This document shows, one piece after another, positions 50,016 through 63,480 of a DNA stretch of 64,000 nucleotides. Below the pieces are notes generated by a model. The model was given only the letters and a program-made list of their open reading frames with translations. It had not been told where the DNA came from and did no database searches. The number at the start of each line of letters is the position of its first letter. Position 1 is the stretch's first letter. This DNA is from Takifugu bimaculatus (taxonomy: Eukaryota > Chordata > Actinopteri > Tetraodontiformes > Tetraodontidae). Where the stretch lies: contig CP034991.1 of NCBI GenBank assembly GCA_004026145.2, positions 17,213,741 to 17,277,740 of the forward strand, read 5' to 3'. The position numbers and the translations under genes were made by a program.

Positions 50016-53000
50016 ATGGAGCTTGATACAATGGTCCTGCTGGGGTTCATTCTTGTTTATGGACTGGTCTCTGGTGTCCAACAGACTGAGGGGAGCATTT
50101 CAGAAAACAGGCACAGCAGAGATAGATCCCAAGACTTTGAAAGCAGTGAGGATGTTCTAGAGAAAGAGTTTTTCTATCCTAGAAGAAGCAAACGTGCCCC
50201 GGTTGATAACCAGCAGGACAAGTGTTCCTACACTTTCATCGTGCCGCAACAAAAAGTGACTGGAGCCATCTGTGTAAACTCCAAGGAGCCCGAGGCAATG
50301 CTGGAGAATCGAGTCAACAAGCAGGAGTTGGAGCTGCTAAATGTGGAGCTACAGAAACAGAAGAGGCAGATCGAGACACTGCAGCAACTTGTGGAGGTGG
50401 ACGGAGGTATCGTCAATGAGGTCAAGCTTCTAAGAAAGGAAAGTCGAAACATGAACTCCAGAGTTACCCAGCTGTACATGCAGCTACTCCATGAGATCAT
50501 CAGGAAAAGGGACAATGCCCTTGAACTGGCTCAGATGGAGAACAGAATCTTGAACCAGACTTCCCAGATGCAGCAGCTCACCAGTAGATACAAAGACCTA
50601 GAGCACAAGTACCAGCATCTGGCTTCTCTGGCCACAAATCAGTCGACTCTTATTGCCATGTTGGAGGAGCAGTGCCAAAGCCGCCCACCTCCTCGCCACA
50701 TACCTGCTGCCCAGCCAAGGTCGCAGCCTCCCCCACCATCACCACCTCTCAGCAAGCCTTACCAGCAGCCTCTCCTTCCACGAATCAACAACCCAATAAG
50801 CAACGAGATCCAGAGTGATCAAAAATCACCACATGTTATCCCAACAATGCCAACCGGTACACACAGCCCCTCCACCACAGACAAGCCCTCTGGTAAGTTT
50901 AAAAAAAAAAAAAAAAGTCCATAATTACCTTTTGACAACATTCCAATCTAGGGCAGGTGTGAAACATAATTGGCAACAAAATAAACACAATTTCTTACCT
51001 TTTTTAAAAAAAATGAATGATGGATGGTTAATGCTCTAGATCTTCTGGCTCATTAATTATAAAACAATAACACCCATTCTCGTATTGATAGTGGGTTTAA
51101 ACTCTACTCCCCAGTCCACACTTTCTTCAAGCAAAGGTCTCTTGTTGAGAACAAAGCCACTCTTGTTTGCAGGCTTTTGAGATGCATATCATCTACTGGT
51201 AATTGGCATTTAGCAGCCCAAACAAGCACTCACAGCATATGAGCGGGGTAAATACATGCGCCTCAATGGAAAACTGGAGCCATGCCCATGTGGCACATCA
51301 ACACCCTATCGAAAGAGAAACCTGATGTGAGATGTTTTGTGAATAGTCTCCCCATTTTATTGCCTTCACTTACTTGTGGTGAAAAGAAAACCCTCAGAAC
51401 ATGAATAAGAGGATGGTTTTCCTTGGAATTTTGCAATAGTGTCGGTTACTCTCAATGTGCTGCATGTGAAGGGTCCTTCATGCTGAACCTTTGGAGGGAG
51501 GCAAGTAATTTCCTGCCCATGATCGTGCGAATAACACCCCAAAAACCTTATATAAACCCTTAACATGAACAGAGAGGCACACACAATCCAGGAATGGAGG
51601 CAGAGAGAGAGAGAGAGAGAGAGAAAGAAAGAGAAATGTGGTGCTTCAGAAAGGGGAGGGGGAAGGAATGAGATACTGAGAGTTGGTGATGTCATTTGTT
51701 CCAGTTGTAACCAAGGCAAGAATCCATCATATGTTCCACCAAAGTGAGAGGCAGAACAGAGAGTAGTAGGGCAGGACAGCTTTCCAGGCTGTATCTGCTC
51801 AACGGAGAGGTTGTGGAGCATAGCTGAATGGCTGAGGGACAGATAGGAGCCAGAGTGAGTTCATGAACAAAAGAAAAAAAAATGGCAGGTGTATCAAAAC
51901 TGAAGCTCTTTGAGTCTTTGCTCCTAAAACTCTTCCCCTCACGTCTTGGTGTTTGCATGACCCCGTGTTCTCGTTTCATTTGTCTCCTTTTTATTTAAAC
52001 ACTTGATAATCTGTGCCAGATGGAAAACTCTGCATGCGTGAAATTTCACAAACTTTCACAGCAAAATGAAGGAAGGCAACCATTAGTCACTTTAATAGGT
52101 TTTTTTTATCACCTTTTTTTTTTAACATTTAGAGTTGTGATTGGACATGTAAACGCATCCAGATGAGTTGCATCATCAAATGGATCCAAATGTCGCCGTG
52201 AAAGTTCTACTGCTGCAGAAACATCCCCAGAACAATCTCCATAACTTGGCGTAGGGGCAGCTACTGCGCAACGTTTTGTATCGTGGAAAGTTCAGCAGAT
52301 ATAAAATGTGGAATAACAGGATCAATTACTTTTTGGAATGCCACTCTAAATGATTTAAAGCCTTCTAATGGATTCCTCCATTGAGAATTTCTGTTCTGCA
52401 CAGACTTAGAATTGATTTATTACTTGGCCTCTTTATTTTTGGCTTTTCACATTGTTTCAGCGAAGCCAAAATCCAATTCTGGATAAAATGTCCGTCCTCC
52501 TGAAGTGACCCGCTCAAGCAGAGGAGCGGCACACACGGTTTAAGATGTTGCATTTGCCTGAGCGGAAAGAGGCACAGAGGAAATTGAATTCAGGTTCTGT
52601 CCCAATTTGGAATAAAGAGGAAGAGATTTGTCAGTTAGTTTGTAGTTCAAAGTGAGGGTTTTGTGACTAATGGCTAAATTAATCAGAATTCAAATGAAGG
52701 ATGGGTCAGCTTCCGATAGCTGTGCCAGTGATCGCACTCCTAGCCTGGCGCTGTAACTCATCACCGATCCTCGGGTTGTGCTACCGTTTCATCAGTCAGC
52801 ACTCAGGATTCCCTTTACCCTCCTACCAGTGTGTTGTTTGGCTGCACAGTCTGCAGCCGTTTCCCCTCTGAGAACAGCAGCCAAAGTCAACCCTGGAGTT
52901 AAAATGACATCCTTCGGTGTTTAATGGGATTCCCTTTCCCCGCAGACCTTTGTTATCCTGGCTTTTCTCGATTTATTGCTTTACTTTCGGTCAGTTATTT

Positions 53001-54599
53001 TAGCACCATTTGCAATTTGTGCCCTCTTTTTGTTTCTTTCTTCAGGCCCATTTAAGGATTGTCTGCAGGCTCTGGAGGACGGCCACACTGCCAGCGGCAT
53101 GTATCTGGTGAAGCCAGAGAATGCCAATCGGCTTATGCAAGTGTGGTGTGACCAGAGACACGACCCAGGTGGCTGGACTGTGATTCAGAGAAGGGTGGAC
53201 GGCTCTGTTAACTTTTTCAGGAACTGGGAAACATATAAGGTGTGACAAACCTCTCACCACATTAAGGGCCTCTTAGTTTGGAGTGGGTGGTTTATGTTGG
53301 CTGGTTTGACACTAACCAGATGTGAAGCGGCGATGAAAAGCTAATTGTTTAGCCTTGAAAATCTTAGGACACCACCACAGCCTTATGATTCAATAATTCC
53401 ACCCACATCAATAAACAGGACTTCATTCTTAAGAATTGTGGGAAAACTGGACAGTAGCCGGCACATTGGCACTCTGCTGTCTGTATTACTAATCAGGAAG
53501 TTCCTGAGTGCAACCTTAAATCACAAGGAACTGAAAAGTGGATTGTTCACTCATCAGTAGGATCTGAATGATTTAAAGCAGGAACAAGCAAAGGGGATCC
53601 ACAAACCAACTTACACTCTGACCAGAACCAGAGTAAAACTATCTGACAGGATCCAGCAAGGCAAATTTATCCTACGCGCAGCGTATCCCGCTGTGGTTCC
53701 AATAATAAAATAACAGTGGACCTCTGGCCACCTGCTGTGAGCTACAGACTGCCATTTATCCAACAGACAACATAAACCACACATTGACCACCCACAATGA
53801 TCCTATAGAACCTCTGCTGTGACCCAAAATGGTGCTGCAGCTATCCAAAATAAATGTTCAAAGTTTTCCAAAGCACATTTTCTTATTTTTGCTTCTGTCT
53901 ACACAGCAAGGTTTTGGCAACATAGATGGTGAGTACTGGCTGGGGCTGGAGAACATCTACTGGCTGACCAACCAGGGAAACTACAAGCTGCTCATCACGT
54001 TGGAGGACTGGTCCGGCAGAAAGGTGTTTGCAGAGTACGCTAGCTTCCGACTGGAGCCAGAGGCTGACTTCTACAAGCTGAGGGTGGGGCGTTACCACGG
54101 CAACGCCGGCGACTCCCTTACGTGGCACAATGGCAAACAATTCACGACGCTGGACAGGGACCATGATGTCTACACAGGTAAAATAGACGTGAATTAGCCA
54201 TTCCTAAACATTCCTTAACGTCGAATATGTAATAGAGCCATTGAGACTGTCTAAGTTATTAGTAATGTTGGGCTGTGCTGTCATTAACTGTTAATTGACA
54301 TAAACACTAAAGTACATGAAATGGAGTAAAAAAATACCACCACCAAAGCGTTTACCTACACACACAAGCTAACGGCGATTGTTTCTCAATGATTTGCAGG
54401 GAACTGTGCCCACTACCAGAAGGGAGGCTGGTGGTACAACTCCTGTGCCCATTCAAATCTGAACGGGGTTTGGTATAGAGGCGGACACTATCGGAGCCGG
54501 TACCAAGATGGAGTCTACTGGGCTGAGTTCAGGGGAGGGGCCTATTCTCTCAAAAAAGTGGTCATGATGATCCGTCCAAACCCAAACACCTTCCACTAG
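50016..54599 (+). CDS. angptl2: angiopoietin-like 2, complete coding region
   Basis: ANGPTL2 is a secreted glycoprotein linked to angiogenesis, inflammation and tissue remodelling. Coding exons: 50,016-50,892, 53,046-53,239, 53,907-54,177 and 54,400-54,599, with GT-AG introns and phases that join exactly to 513 residues (human 493). Start ATG 50,016 has G at -3 and +4. Residues 1-20 form a signal peptide (MVLLGFILVYGLVSG core). R-S-K-R at 57-60 fits a furin-type site. A coiled coil spans about 92-223 (L-E-N-R-V-N-K-Q-E-L-E-L-L), a Pro-rich linker about 228-290, and the fibrinogen-related domain 294-513 with paired cysteines and G-N-C-A-H-Y-Q-K-G-G-W-W. The C-terminus P-N-P-N-T-F-H is typical of ANGPTL2 and separates it from ANGPTL1. 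N-Q-T and N-Q-S are possible glycosylation sites. No frame breaks. Teleosts may have two copies; a or b cannot be told. Confidence 0.97.
50893..53045 (+). other. angptl2: angptl2 intron (2.15 kb), no other gene seen
   Basis: Donor GGTAAGTTT, acceptor TTTCTTTCTTCAG. Contains a GA-rich tract at 51,601-51,640 and a poly(A) run just after the donor. A 151-residue minus-strand frame at 51,366-51,821 covers the GA tract and has no domain. Confidence 0.8.
51601..51640. repeat. GA-rich microsatellite
   Basis: GA units grading into GAAA, within an angptl2 intron. Confidence 0.88.
53240..53906 (+). other. angptl2: angptl2 intron (667 nt), nothing else seen
   Basis: Donor AAG|GTGTGA and acceptor TGTCTACACAG. 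No repeat or further exon recognised. Confidence 0.85.
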
Positions 54600-55165
54600 A
54601 CCTCCAGGGGACACTTACCGTACTGTAGCTTCGACGAAACCAAAACACCTAAACCGTTCTCAAGAACCAAAGTATTAGACAGCAGACAACAGAGACGGAT
54701 CAACGGGGGTCTGATATGCGCTGCCGTGTTATTCATACGTCCCAATTTTCCCTTCTATCCTTCGCAAAAACTTGTGTTTGTTGCTCAGGAGTTGACTTAA
54801 AACGAGCACATCAGGCTGACACAGGAAACATATCCAGTGACTTTATTCCATTCATTTTACAATATGCCCATAACAACATTATCTATAGAAAAAGCAACAT
54901 TTATTGACTTATTTTTGTCAATGGCCAGTTATAAAAATATACTCTCCAACCCAAACTGGTGTATAATATCTGACATCCTAGATTGTCTGCTAACACGTGT
55001 ACAGGTATCCACAAATCTGCTTGTATGAATCAAGCACTGTATTTACTGTATAATGTCAATAGATCCAAAGCTTTGTGTTTGTACAGAAAAGATGTTTGTA
55101 ATATAATGTATGATTACCTGCTATGCCAGTATTATGATGCAATAAAATATGTACAGCTCGTGTTT
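54600..55165 (+). other. angptl2: angptl2 3' UTR with poly(A) signal
   Basis: AT-rich sequence after the stop. AATAAA at 55,141-55,146 followed by a T-rich downstream element fits a cleavage site near 55,160. A second AATAAA lies at about 55,323, so a longer form is possible. Confidence 0.65.
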
Positions 55166-55384
55166 TTTTTTTAACTTTTATTTGTTGTTTTCAGAATAAA
55201 CCAACCTTATTACAGACTAAAGCAGCAGTCACGCCAACCACAGACATCTGGGCCTGTGGCATCAGCCAGTGCTGAGAACTGGTTTAGAATGGAAAAGGTC
55301 CATACCTCAAGACAGATTTATCAATAAAACATCAAGCTTGGCTTCAATTTGACTTTTATGACTGTATGAAATAAGACGACCAAC

Positions 55385-55510
55385 AACTCAGGCGGCAGGC
55401 TGCTGCACTGGTTGGCGCTGTTGCCTCTCAGCGAGAAGGTTCTGGGTTTCAATCCACTTCCTTCTGGGGTCCTTCTGTGTGGAGTGTGCATGTTCTCCCC
55501 ACACGGATCA
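55385..55510 (+). repeat. Dispersed fish repeat fragment
   Basis: Reads TGCACTGGTTGGCGCTGTTG, CCTCTCAGCGAGAAGGTTCT and GTGTGGAGTGTGCATGTTCT. This is the wording of a very abundant repeat in fish genomes (start: GTGGTTAGCGCTGTTGCCTC). It lies just past angptl2 and shares its second half with the fragment at 7.1-7.3 kb. Confidence 0.7.
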
Positions 55511-58500
55511 GCAATTCAGAAAAACCCGAGCCTTTTAAAAATGAAGTGGAACCGGCGATGAAATAACGAAAAACAGCTGCATCAAATACAACTAGAATTA
55601 TTATTATGATTATTCTTATTAGAACAATTGTTCCTCGTGTAGTTCCCCCAACCTAAAGGATGAATCATGCAGACTTTTTTCACTTTGTTTGCACTTTGTT
55701 TTTTCTACATAACTGCAGAAGCGTTATAAGCAGGATTGTGAACAGGACACGGTGAGAAGTTTATTGAAAACAAAATATTTTAATCGAGTTAGGACAGTGA
55801 AAAAGGGAGGAAAAGCCAGTATCCAAATGTACATTTGAAGCCCATAATGTGCCGCAGTGAATGACTCTGTCGTACAGCAGCTGGCTGCATAAAGGCGTGA
55901 AGTCTGTGCATTTGGAGGCAGCACGGCAGCAACTGACAGGTGAATTGTGACAGGCTAATAAAAATAATGGAAACAGCAGTCCCTCTCTAACGACAGCAAA
56001 AACCACCTTTACTTTACAAAGTGTCAAAAAGATTTCCAGTGGCTGCTGGAAAATGGAGAGAAAAGAAATGAACAAATCCATTAGTGTCATATCTTATGAC
56101 TAAGTAAGGCTGCATCGGATTTGTGAAGCCTGGAGCGGATTTGAAAACAAAACCTAACGCAGGTATTTAGATTTTCTCCCATTAAAAGATGCTAGAGGCA
56201 TTTGTTTTCCTGTAAAGTGCAGTCGCCTGATTATTCCTCCGAACACTTGTTTTACAGTACACGCTGGAAAATATTCCAAAGCAGAAAACATTTTTCAGCG
56301 TGACAAAAAAAGGGATGGAACAAAGAAAGTCATTCATCACCGGGGCTCGCTCTTGGCAGACGGAGAACACACTGCAATGAAATACTCGCTACCAAATCCT
56401 TCTGTTTTCCTAGATAGGCAGTTGCCTTGGCAACAGCACATTACCTCTCGAAACCGCTTGAAATCTGCTCTGTCAATCAGCCTAATAGTGGTAAAAGAGG
56501 GGACGGCGTTTCGTCTCCATAAACAGAGACGACAGACTCTCTGGAAGCTGTGCGTGTCTGAGGACTTGCCACGATGGAAAACCTGCAGTAAGGGTGGCCT
56601 GTAAAAGCCCCACTCCTCAACCAACATGGAAAACCAAGTGCTCACTCAGCAGAGCGCAGAACCACATTTCCTGAACCTCCAAACTGGTGTGTATTGTTCT
56701 TTCACATCTGTGAAAATCCATGTCCTCGTGTATCTAAAGGGACCCTTCTTAAACCACCCTGGGCTCCCACCAGCCAGACTCGCTGCACATTCTTAGTAAA
56801 CCTGATCCCACCGTGCTACAAAGTCCCCACGGGGAATTTCGAACAACGTTTTCATGGGTTCCGACGCAAAAAGTAAGCATCCCCGAAGAAACAGGACCAC
56901 CTGCTACAGTGATTCAGACTTCCTGTTAAATGTGCTGGCAGGAAGTTTTCCCTGGTTATGAAACAGACTCTTCTGACCCACATAAGCAAACAGGACCATG
57001 ACTAAGGCGTTTGGCTATTTCTTTTGGGTAATTCTTCAAACCTGACAGTTTGGGCTTGGGAAATGAGAGTCTGGAAAATCTTTGCAGACTACTGTACCAG
57101 ACAGCAGACGAACGACGTGCGTATGAGGGAGCCACCGCGCCGCAAACACACGAATGAATGAATCCAGATAGACACAATGACGCATGAACCTCAACCTCAA
57201 CCTCAACCTGAGCGAGCTCATCCAGGCTCTGACCAGTCTCCTGCCATCAAGCCGCTTCCGCACCGTACTGGTTAAAGTAGGGAAACCTGCACAATAAGGC
57301 TGCACCTGAAGTCAAAACCCAGCCTGTAATGAGAGAATGAAGATAACTGCTCAACAGTTGTGGGATTTGTTTTCTTGTTTCAGGCTGTTAAAGGGATTTT
57401 GGTTCCTCGGGAAGTCAATAAAAGTCCTCTCTGTCTCGGCCGGTCACGTGTCGCATTCGTCCCACTCAGCCTGCGATCTCCTCACGAGCAGCTGTGAAGG
57501 CACGAGAGTCGAACCGTCTAATCTCAACTGGCCGAGCGACAGGGAGCAACACTGACGCTGTGTCTGTGCTTGGCGAATACTACAACGTGGCAGCGTTTAT
57601 TGCAACCAGACTGCGCGCTCGTCTTCATCCAGACTACGTGGACCATGTGGTTATTTCCTAGATTAAACCAGAGATTATTAACAAAGATTTGTTACTTCAT
57701 GGGGGTGAACCTGTGTAAAAACTAGGCTTATGTCCCCCGTAACACCGTCATCCACGATTTACCCACTGTCTAAATTTCCATTCAAGGCATTGACAGTATC
57801 AACATTCCCGGAAGGACTACTTTAACCTCTCCTTGACCTTCTCCTCTCTTTGGAAGTGGGGGGGTTGCTCGCAGGGGTCCGCTTCATCCCACCACCTTTA
57901 ACCGACTCTGGAAGCGGAACAGGATGGTGGGAGGCTGAATGGCGTCGCCCACCGTTACGTTGGGGCGCTTCAAAAGGCAGCCCTCAACGACGGTGGGAGA
58001 TTTTAAGTAACCGAACACTGATTTCGTGGGATTAGCTTAAGCAGAGCGGGTGTGTACAATGGCTGTTCAAGTCCCTGTTCAGAGCTTTCAAAGCGACATT
58101 TGACATTTGTCTCTGTCTTGAACCTCAAATCGATGTGCAACACTCACGCGCAATCAAACTAAATCGCCCCAAAATCATGATGCGTCTGCATATAAAATCA
58201 CCCCCCCCCTCCTTCTCTCCGCTTCATTTCTAAGCAATGATCCCTCTGTCTTCCTGTCACAACTAACCACATGTTATTGGAGCCCTGACGAGCGCTCGCT
58301 CAGCAAAAACACAACAGTGAACACGGTGGAACATTTAACAGTGAAGATCCCAGAAATTCCTCCAATAAAAAAAAACACACACACCGGCGTCTTTTTCCAC
58401 ATGATTCATTCACTTCTCTCCAAACTGCTGCTGTGAAATGATGGTGATCCATGTGGGGCTTTTGTGGGAGATTGAGTCATTAAGAACTATTTTAAAAAAT

Positions 58501-61370
58501 AAAAAGGCTTTCAGTGAGACGGCGCAGCTCTGAATCGTTTGATTTAAGAGCGGAACTCTTGAATTCAGTTGTTTCTCCAGTGTCCAGCAGATCCCTGGCG
58601 TGGGGGTGTTCCGATGTTCTCATGGTTTTGCTTTTCAAGTTTTACCAAAAACTTCGGACTACAGGGAACTTGCAGGAAACATTTCAGAGATGGATGAGGC
58701 AGAATTTTCCCTCACACACTGGAAACTTTAGCTTGTGAGGTGTGTCTGTGTTGCCAGATTTCATAGCTTTTCCCAAAACATTTGTTTGCCTTCTTCATCG
58801 TACATGAAGATCACAGGTCAAAACCTGTAATCGATGCGCTTCGCTCCCTCTCTGTGGCATGAGTCAGTCACAATTCATCTCGTTTCATTAGCTTTTTAAA
58901 GCTACTTGCTAATAGGTCGCTGCAACAGGTCATGTTCTTGACTCTACTGGAAGTTCTGGAGCTCCAGTCTCACTTTGAATGAGGAAAATATGAACAACAG
59001 AGAAAAAATGTGTCTAATGGGAAAAGGAGCGGTTCCTAAGAAGCCAACAGATGCTCCCTTTTCTTCTGTTTTTTGTTAATATGGCGTGCCAACTCAGCAA
59101 AACACGCTCAGCGCAACTCAAGTAGGACTCGACTCAACGGTTCAAGCAGGCAAAGATGATGTGGAGATTGTTTGATGAATGGCTTTGTCCTGCCAGAACT
59201 CTCTTAAATCAGCACATACGCCACCTCCAGTACATAAATGACACCATATTCCTGTGTCGAGAGACGCTGCCTGATTGATCCTCATCGCCAGGACTTCCGG
59301 CAATGACATCAGAATAGTCAGTAAATGGGAGTGAGACCTTGAATTCCTGGAGAAGAACAAAGCAGACGTCAGCTGCAAGTGTACCGAGCTCCCAAAGGCA
59401 AATGAGAATTAGGACTGTGGTCACAAAGAATCCAGACGCAGTAAGACGGATCCTGAAGTATCAGCTGAAGTATCAGTATCATTGGAACAAAGTTGGAGGC
59501 TTCATCTCCTCAGAGCAGCCGAAAAGAGACCGACCACAATGCACGAGACCCCAAATGCAGATGCCCGCGGCGAACATGGACTGGTGGCTCCGGGGTCGGT
59601 GTGGAAGGACCCTTAAACGATAGTGAGAGTGAAAGAAAGAGCTACAACGATGGAGAAAGTAATTGGTGATCAGGGCGCTCCCATTGGTTTATATACGCAT
59701 TATTATACATATATAAACTTGCATAGGCAATGATTTACATCCCAGTGAGGGAGAGAAAGAGTCTAACAAGGTATATTACTGTGACCATCAACACTGAAAC
59801 ACTGCTGATTCTGGTGTTGTTGCATAAGAAATGGGAAAAAAAAGAACAAACCAAAACAGAGCAAACCTGCATCTCAACAACAGGAGAAACAGGCCAGTGA
59901 AAAGCTAAACCACCTGTAGGGCAGCAACAGATGAGCCTACTGTTACAAATTAAGGCTAAATTCCATTTGTGTCGAGTTCATCTGTGTTTACGCCGCTGCT
60001 TTCAGGTCAGAGCGATTAAAACTTGTAAACTGTCCCAAAGACGACTTCCACAACATGTGTTTGCTTTAATCTTCGACATTTCCAGTTTAAACCAAACCGA
60101 TCTTTGTTATTTACTCTTTTATATAACCGCCACCCTCACAGATGCTCAGTCGTGTGCATGTGTGCTCATCCGAATCCTTGGTGAGTTTAGGCTTTTTTGT
60201 TGTTCTCGTCGCCGGTTTTGTCCCATTTACCCGTCATCTTCTCGCTATTACTCACACGTGGGGCAGCTCTGTGGGCCCCTGGAGCCGCCATGTCCTGCAG
60301 GCGCGGGTGCTCTCCTCAGGTCATAGGTTAACATGCCTAAATTATCACTTTAAATATTTCCCAGAGTGTTTTCACACACTTGTGTGGTCTGCTTCAGCGG
60401 ACTCTGTCACTACACATTCTCAGGAGATCTTAACCTCGCAGTATTAAAAGGCCTCTTATTTGTTTCGGAAAAGCAAATGCAAGAATGACTGCAGGTGCCA
60501 CACCGGGAGGCTTTGTTGAATCCATTTTTCACAACTGCACAGCAGAAAAGACAAGAGAAAACATCCAGAGGTGAACATCTCCATTTATCTCAAGTCAAAC
60601 ATTGTGTATTTAGCTTCCAACAGCTTTAAACGTTAAAGTTATCGAGGTGAAAGGGGCCTTTTCCGTTTATTCTGTAGCGCCCTCTGCAGGATCGGGCCTG
60701 CCTGCACACCACTCACCTTTAACTGAGGACGCATAATTTTAATTTTATCTTTAGCTGCAACATTTACACTGTGGAGATTCTCTTTCTGCTGTGGGCAAAA
60801 TCTACATACTGAACACAAACATAAAGAAGAAGACAGTTTTTGTCACAGACACAACAAAGTCAATTTAAGAGCCAAATCAGCATCTTTATTTTACAAATGC
60901 ATTATTCTATGGACACTTTTTTATATCATAAAAAAAGCTATTTACAAGCTTAAGAACCAAATCAAGCAGCGCAGAATGATTATGAGTAAAATATATAATT
61001 TGAATAAATATATTTTATTTCATGCTAAAATAAATTCATAAATGGCAATAGATACGTCAGCTGTAGCTAGCTTCATTTACTTCATAGTTGTACAAAAACA
61101 GTAGAGTTCTGAGGTTCACAGTTGGGTTGTGAGGTTGTGTGTAGAGTGGATAAAACAGGAGTCAGGGCACCTGTACGCTCATGCCGGGGCTTTTAGTCTC
61201 TGAGGCTCCTTGAGCTGTCGGCTCTGTGGAAAACATGGGCTCATTGAAACCTTGAGGCAGATTGGGAACCACTGACTGAGGACTTGTTTTCCCACCTGAA
61301 GAGAAGTGCACTATTAAACTACGGACATAGTGTGTACGTCCATTGAGACCATTTTAATCGTGTAACCCTG
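55511..61370. other. Intergenic stretch, no gene supported
   Basis: Only short open frames without known domains. Contains the hexamer repeat at 57,187-57,215 and long AT-rich parts. No exon of a neighbouring gene was recognised on either strand. Confidence 0.55.
57187..57215. repeat. CCTCAA hexamer repeat
   Basis: Nearly five tandem AACCTC units; not the vertebrate telomere unit (TTAGGG). Confidence 0.85.
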
Positions 61371-61374
61371 AGTT

Positions 61375-61693
61375 CTACGGTTTTTGCCCTGTCATCAAAT
61401 GTGTGAGCCGCAGAGGCTGTGGCGTGGAGCTTAGGGAATCGTGCGAGGAGAAGAAAGACACTAGCGGGACTGACGAGTTCCCCTCCGATTCCCGAGTCGC
61501 CGCGGCTACAGTCCCAGAGCTCGAGGGGCCTCGCGACATGATGACAGGCTGCACGCTCCCAAACAGTGGCGATACAGCCCATAATCCCTTTCGCCCTGTA
61601 TCACAGCTGGAGGTGCGACTGACAGTGCCACCAGTCTTAAGACTGAACCACAATCGTGCCCAGCAGTTTCCCGACTACCACTTTTTCGAGTGA
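61375..61693. other. GC-rich patch open on both strands, identity unknown
   Basis: A plus-strand frame of 96 residues (61,403-61,693) and minus-strand frames of 92 and 87 residues overlap in a CpG-containing patch set in AT-rich flanks. The minus-strand 92-residue frame is rich in Ser and Thr and could be a terminal exon, or the patch could be part of an unrecognised transposon. No motif decides between these. Confidence 0.25.
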
Positions 61694-61765
61694 CAAGAAG
61701 CGATGCCGCTTTTCCTTTTCGTCAGTTTGTTTTCTTTCAAGTCACCTGTTGAACGTTTTTAGAAA

Positions 61766-61768
<3 letters not shown>

Positions 61769-61806
<38 letters not shown>
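61769..61806. repeat. AT dinucleotide repeat
   Basis: About 19 uninterrupted AT units. Confidence 0.93.
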
Positions 61807-61814
<8 letters not shown>

Positions 61815-62739
61815 CACATCAAATTGTTCCAGTCCTACGCCCACGTCCTGACATTCACTTGGTTGTCTATGTAACAGGCCGATGTTTGGCTAGGTCTGAT
61901 GAAGCCGATAAGCCACTTTTAAAAAGGTTATTGCTTCTTGTAACGATACACAGTGGACAGAAACTGACGGAAAATCTATGGAAGACTCAAGTTTGTTATT
62001 AAGCCTGTATCAGTGTTTGTAAACTACCTGAAGTGAGTTTATTATTATATATGTGGAAAATAAACAAACAAAAAAACAAAAGTAGTCTGGCAGCCTTCCC
62101 TGTAAACGTGTTTGATGACTGGGTGCCCAACGATGGTCTCCTGTTCCAGGTTGAGGGGTGGAACAGAGAGCCCGGGTTTCTCTGGGTGGGGTCGTTTTAA
62201 AGCATCGAAACAGTTCAACGAGTATTTGGATTGGCTGCAAAACTGGAATCGTCTCGCTTTTAGCAGCGTGGAGAGGAGGAAGCTGCAGCGGAGCAGCTCT
62301 CCTCACCCCTGCGTGCTTCTTATTCGGGAGCTTCGTTGGGGGTCGCAGAGGTCTGGAGATATTAGCTTTACAGAGGATTTCCCTTCTACGTAGCATAAAC
62401 TACGTGACGTCACTCCAACAATGCTTCAAGTGTTGATACGATAGATAAGGACAATATGGGATCATCCGCCTCGCCTCTATACAAGATACAGTTCAACAGC
62501 GGAGGCCAAAACTATTTGGATTTTTGGAATGTTTGCCCACAATTCTGCCAAATGCTTCCATCACTGACGAATCCTGATGGAAGCAAAGGCTCACCACTGC
62601 TGATTAGTAGCCTGTGGTACTCATGGAATCTATTCAGGCTGGCCTTATTATCAAATTTAATGAAACTATTTGGATTGTAAATCTTAAGTAGGACACCCTG
62701 GAATTCTGCCAAGATGACTGTTGCTGATCTGGACTCTTT

Positions 62740-63480
62740 GGGAGTTGATGTCCCGGGGAAGACGGTTGAGGGGCTCTTCATCATGGTGGGCTTCCAGGGC
62801 CAGAAGAAGCCCTTTAATCAAGGAGCCTTTGGAAGGCCATGGTGGGTTTTGGAAGCCTGCCCTGCTTTCTTATGAGGCTTGACTGGAACTGTTGGGCACA
62901 GTCACCCCAAAGCCGGAGAACGCAGTTCCCACAGCTCAACATGGTGGTGGGAGCATCATGGTGAGGGGCTGTTTGGCAGTATCAGGCACAGGGAGCCTCG
63001 TCTGGCCCCATGGCAACATGACAAATGAAAATGATGTGGCCGTCTAAAGGGATCATTTGAAGACATCTGCTCTCAGGCAGTTCAGGTCAATGCTGGGTCT
63101 TCCAACAAGACAGTGACACACCGACAGTTGTTCAAGAACACCGAAACCAAGGTCCTGGAGAGGTCCGCGCAGAGCCCAGGGCTCTCAATCATACTGCGAA
63201 TCTGTGGGTGGTCAAAGTGAACACACACGCTTGGAAGCCATGCGAACGGGACCAGATGGGACAATTTGAAATTGCATAAGAGACCAAAACGGCCCCTAGA
63301 GACACGTACGACCTTCACAGAGCCACTCGTTGAGGACGCTGTCCTCTGACCATTAACAGCCAAGGGGCCCAAGATTTTAGCTGTGTCATCGTTGCCTGCT
63401 TCTTGTTTCAGCTCCATGCACCAATTTTCCCATGAAGAAATCAAGGATTTTGCCTGATTTTACAATCATCTTGGCCCCAC
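62740..63480 (+). mobile_element. Decayed Tc1-like DNA transposon (transposase remnant)
   Basis: Short translated pieces match the usual order of a Tc1 transposase: a weak E-L-L-G-H-S-H-P block near 62,889, G-G-G-S-I-M-V-R-G-C at about 62,945-62,975, V-F-Q-Q-D-S-D-T at about 63,093-63,120 (second catalytic Asp region), then Q-S-P-G-L-N and N-L-W-V-V-K pieces near 63,170-63,220. Frames change several times, stops are present and no terminal inverted repeats were recognised. It is an inactive fossil. Confidence 0.72.

Noticed and set aside
50228..50515. Minus-strand frame of 95 residues opposite angptl2
   Set aside because: Antisense shadow of the coiled-coil exon; composition mirrors the sense codons.
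51366..51821. 151-residue minus-strand frame in an angptl2 intron
   Set aside because: Runs through a GA repeat (Ser-Leu run) and lacks any recognisable motif.
53883..54164. Minus-strand frame of 93 residues opposite the fibrinogen domain
   Set aside because: Shadow of angptl2 exon 53,907-54,177 with no domain.
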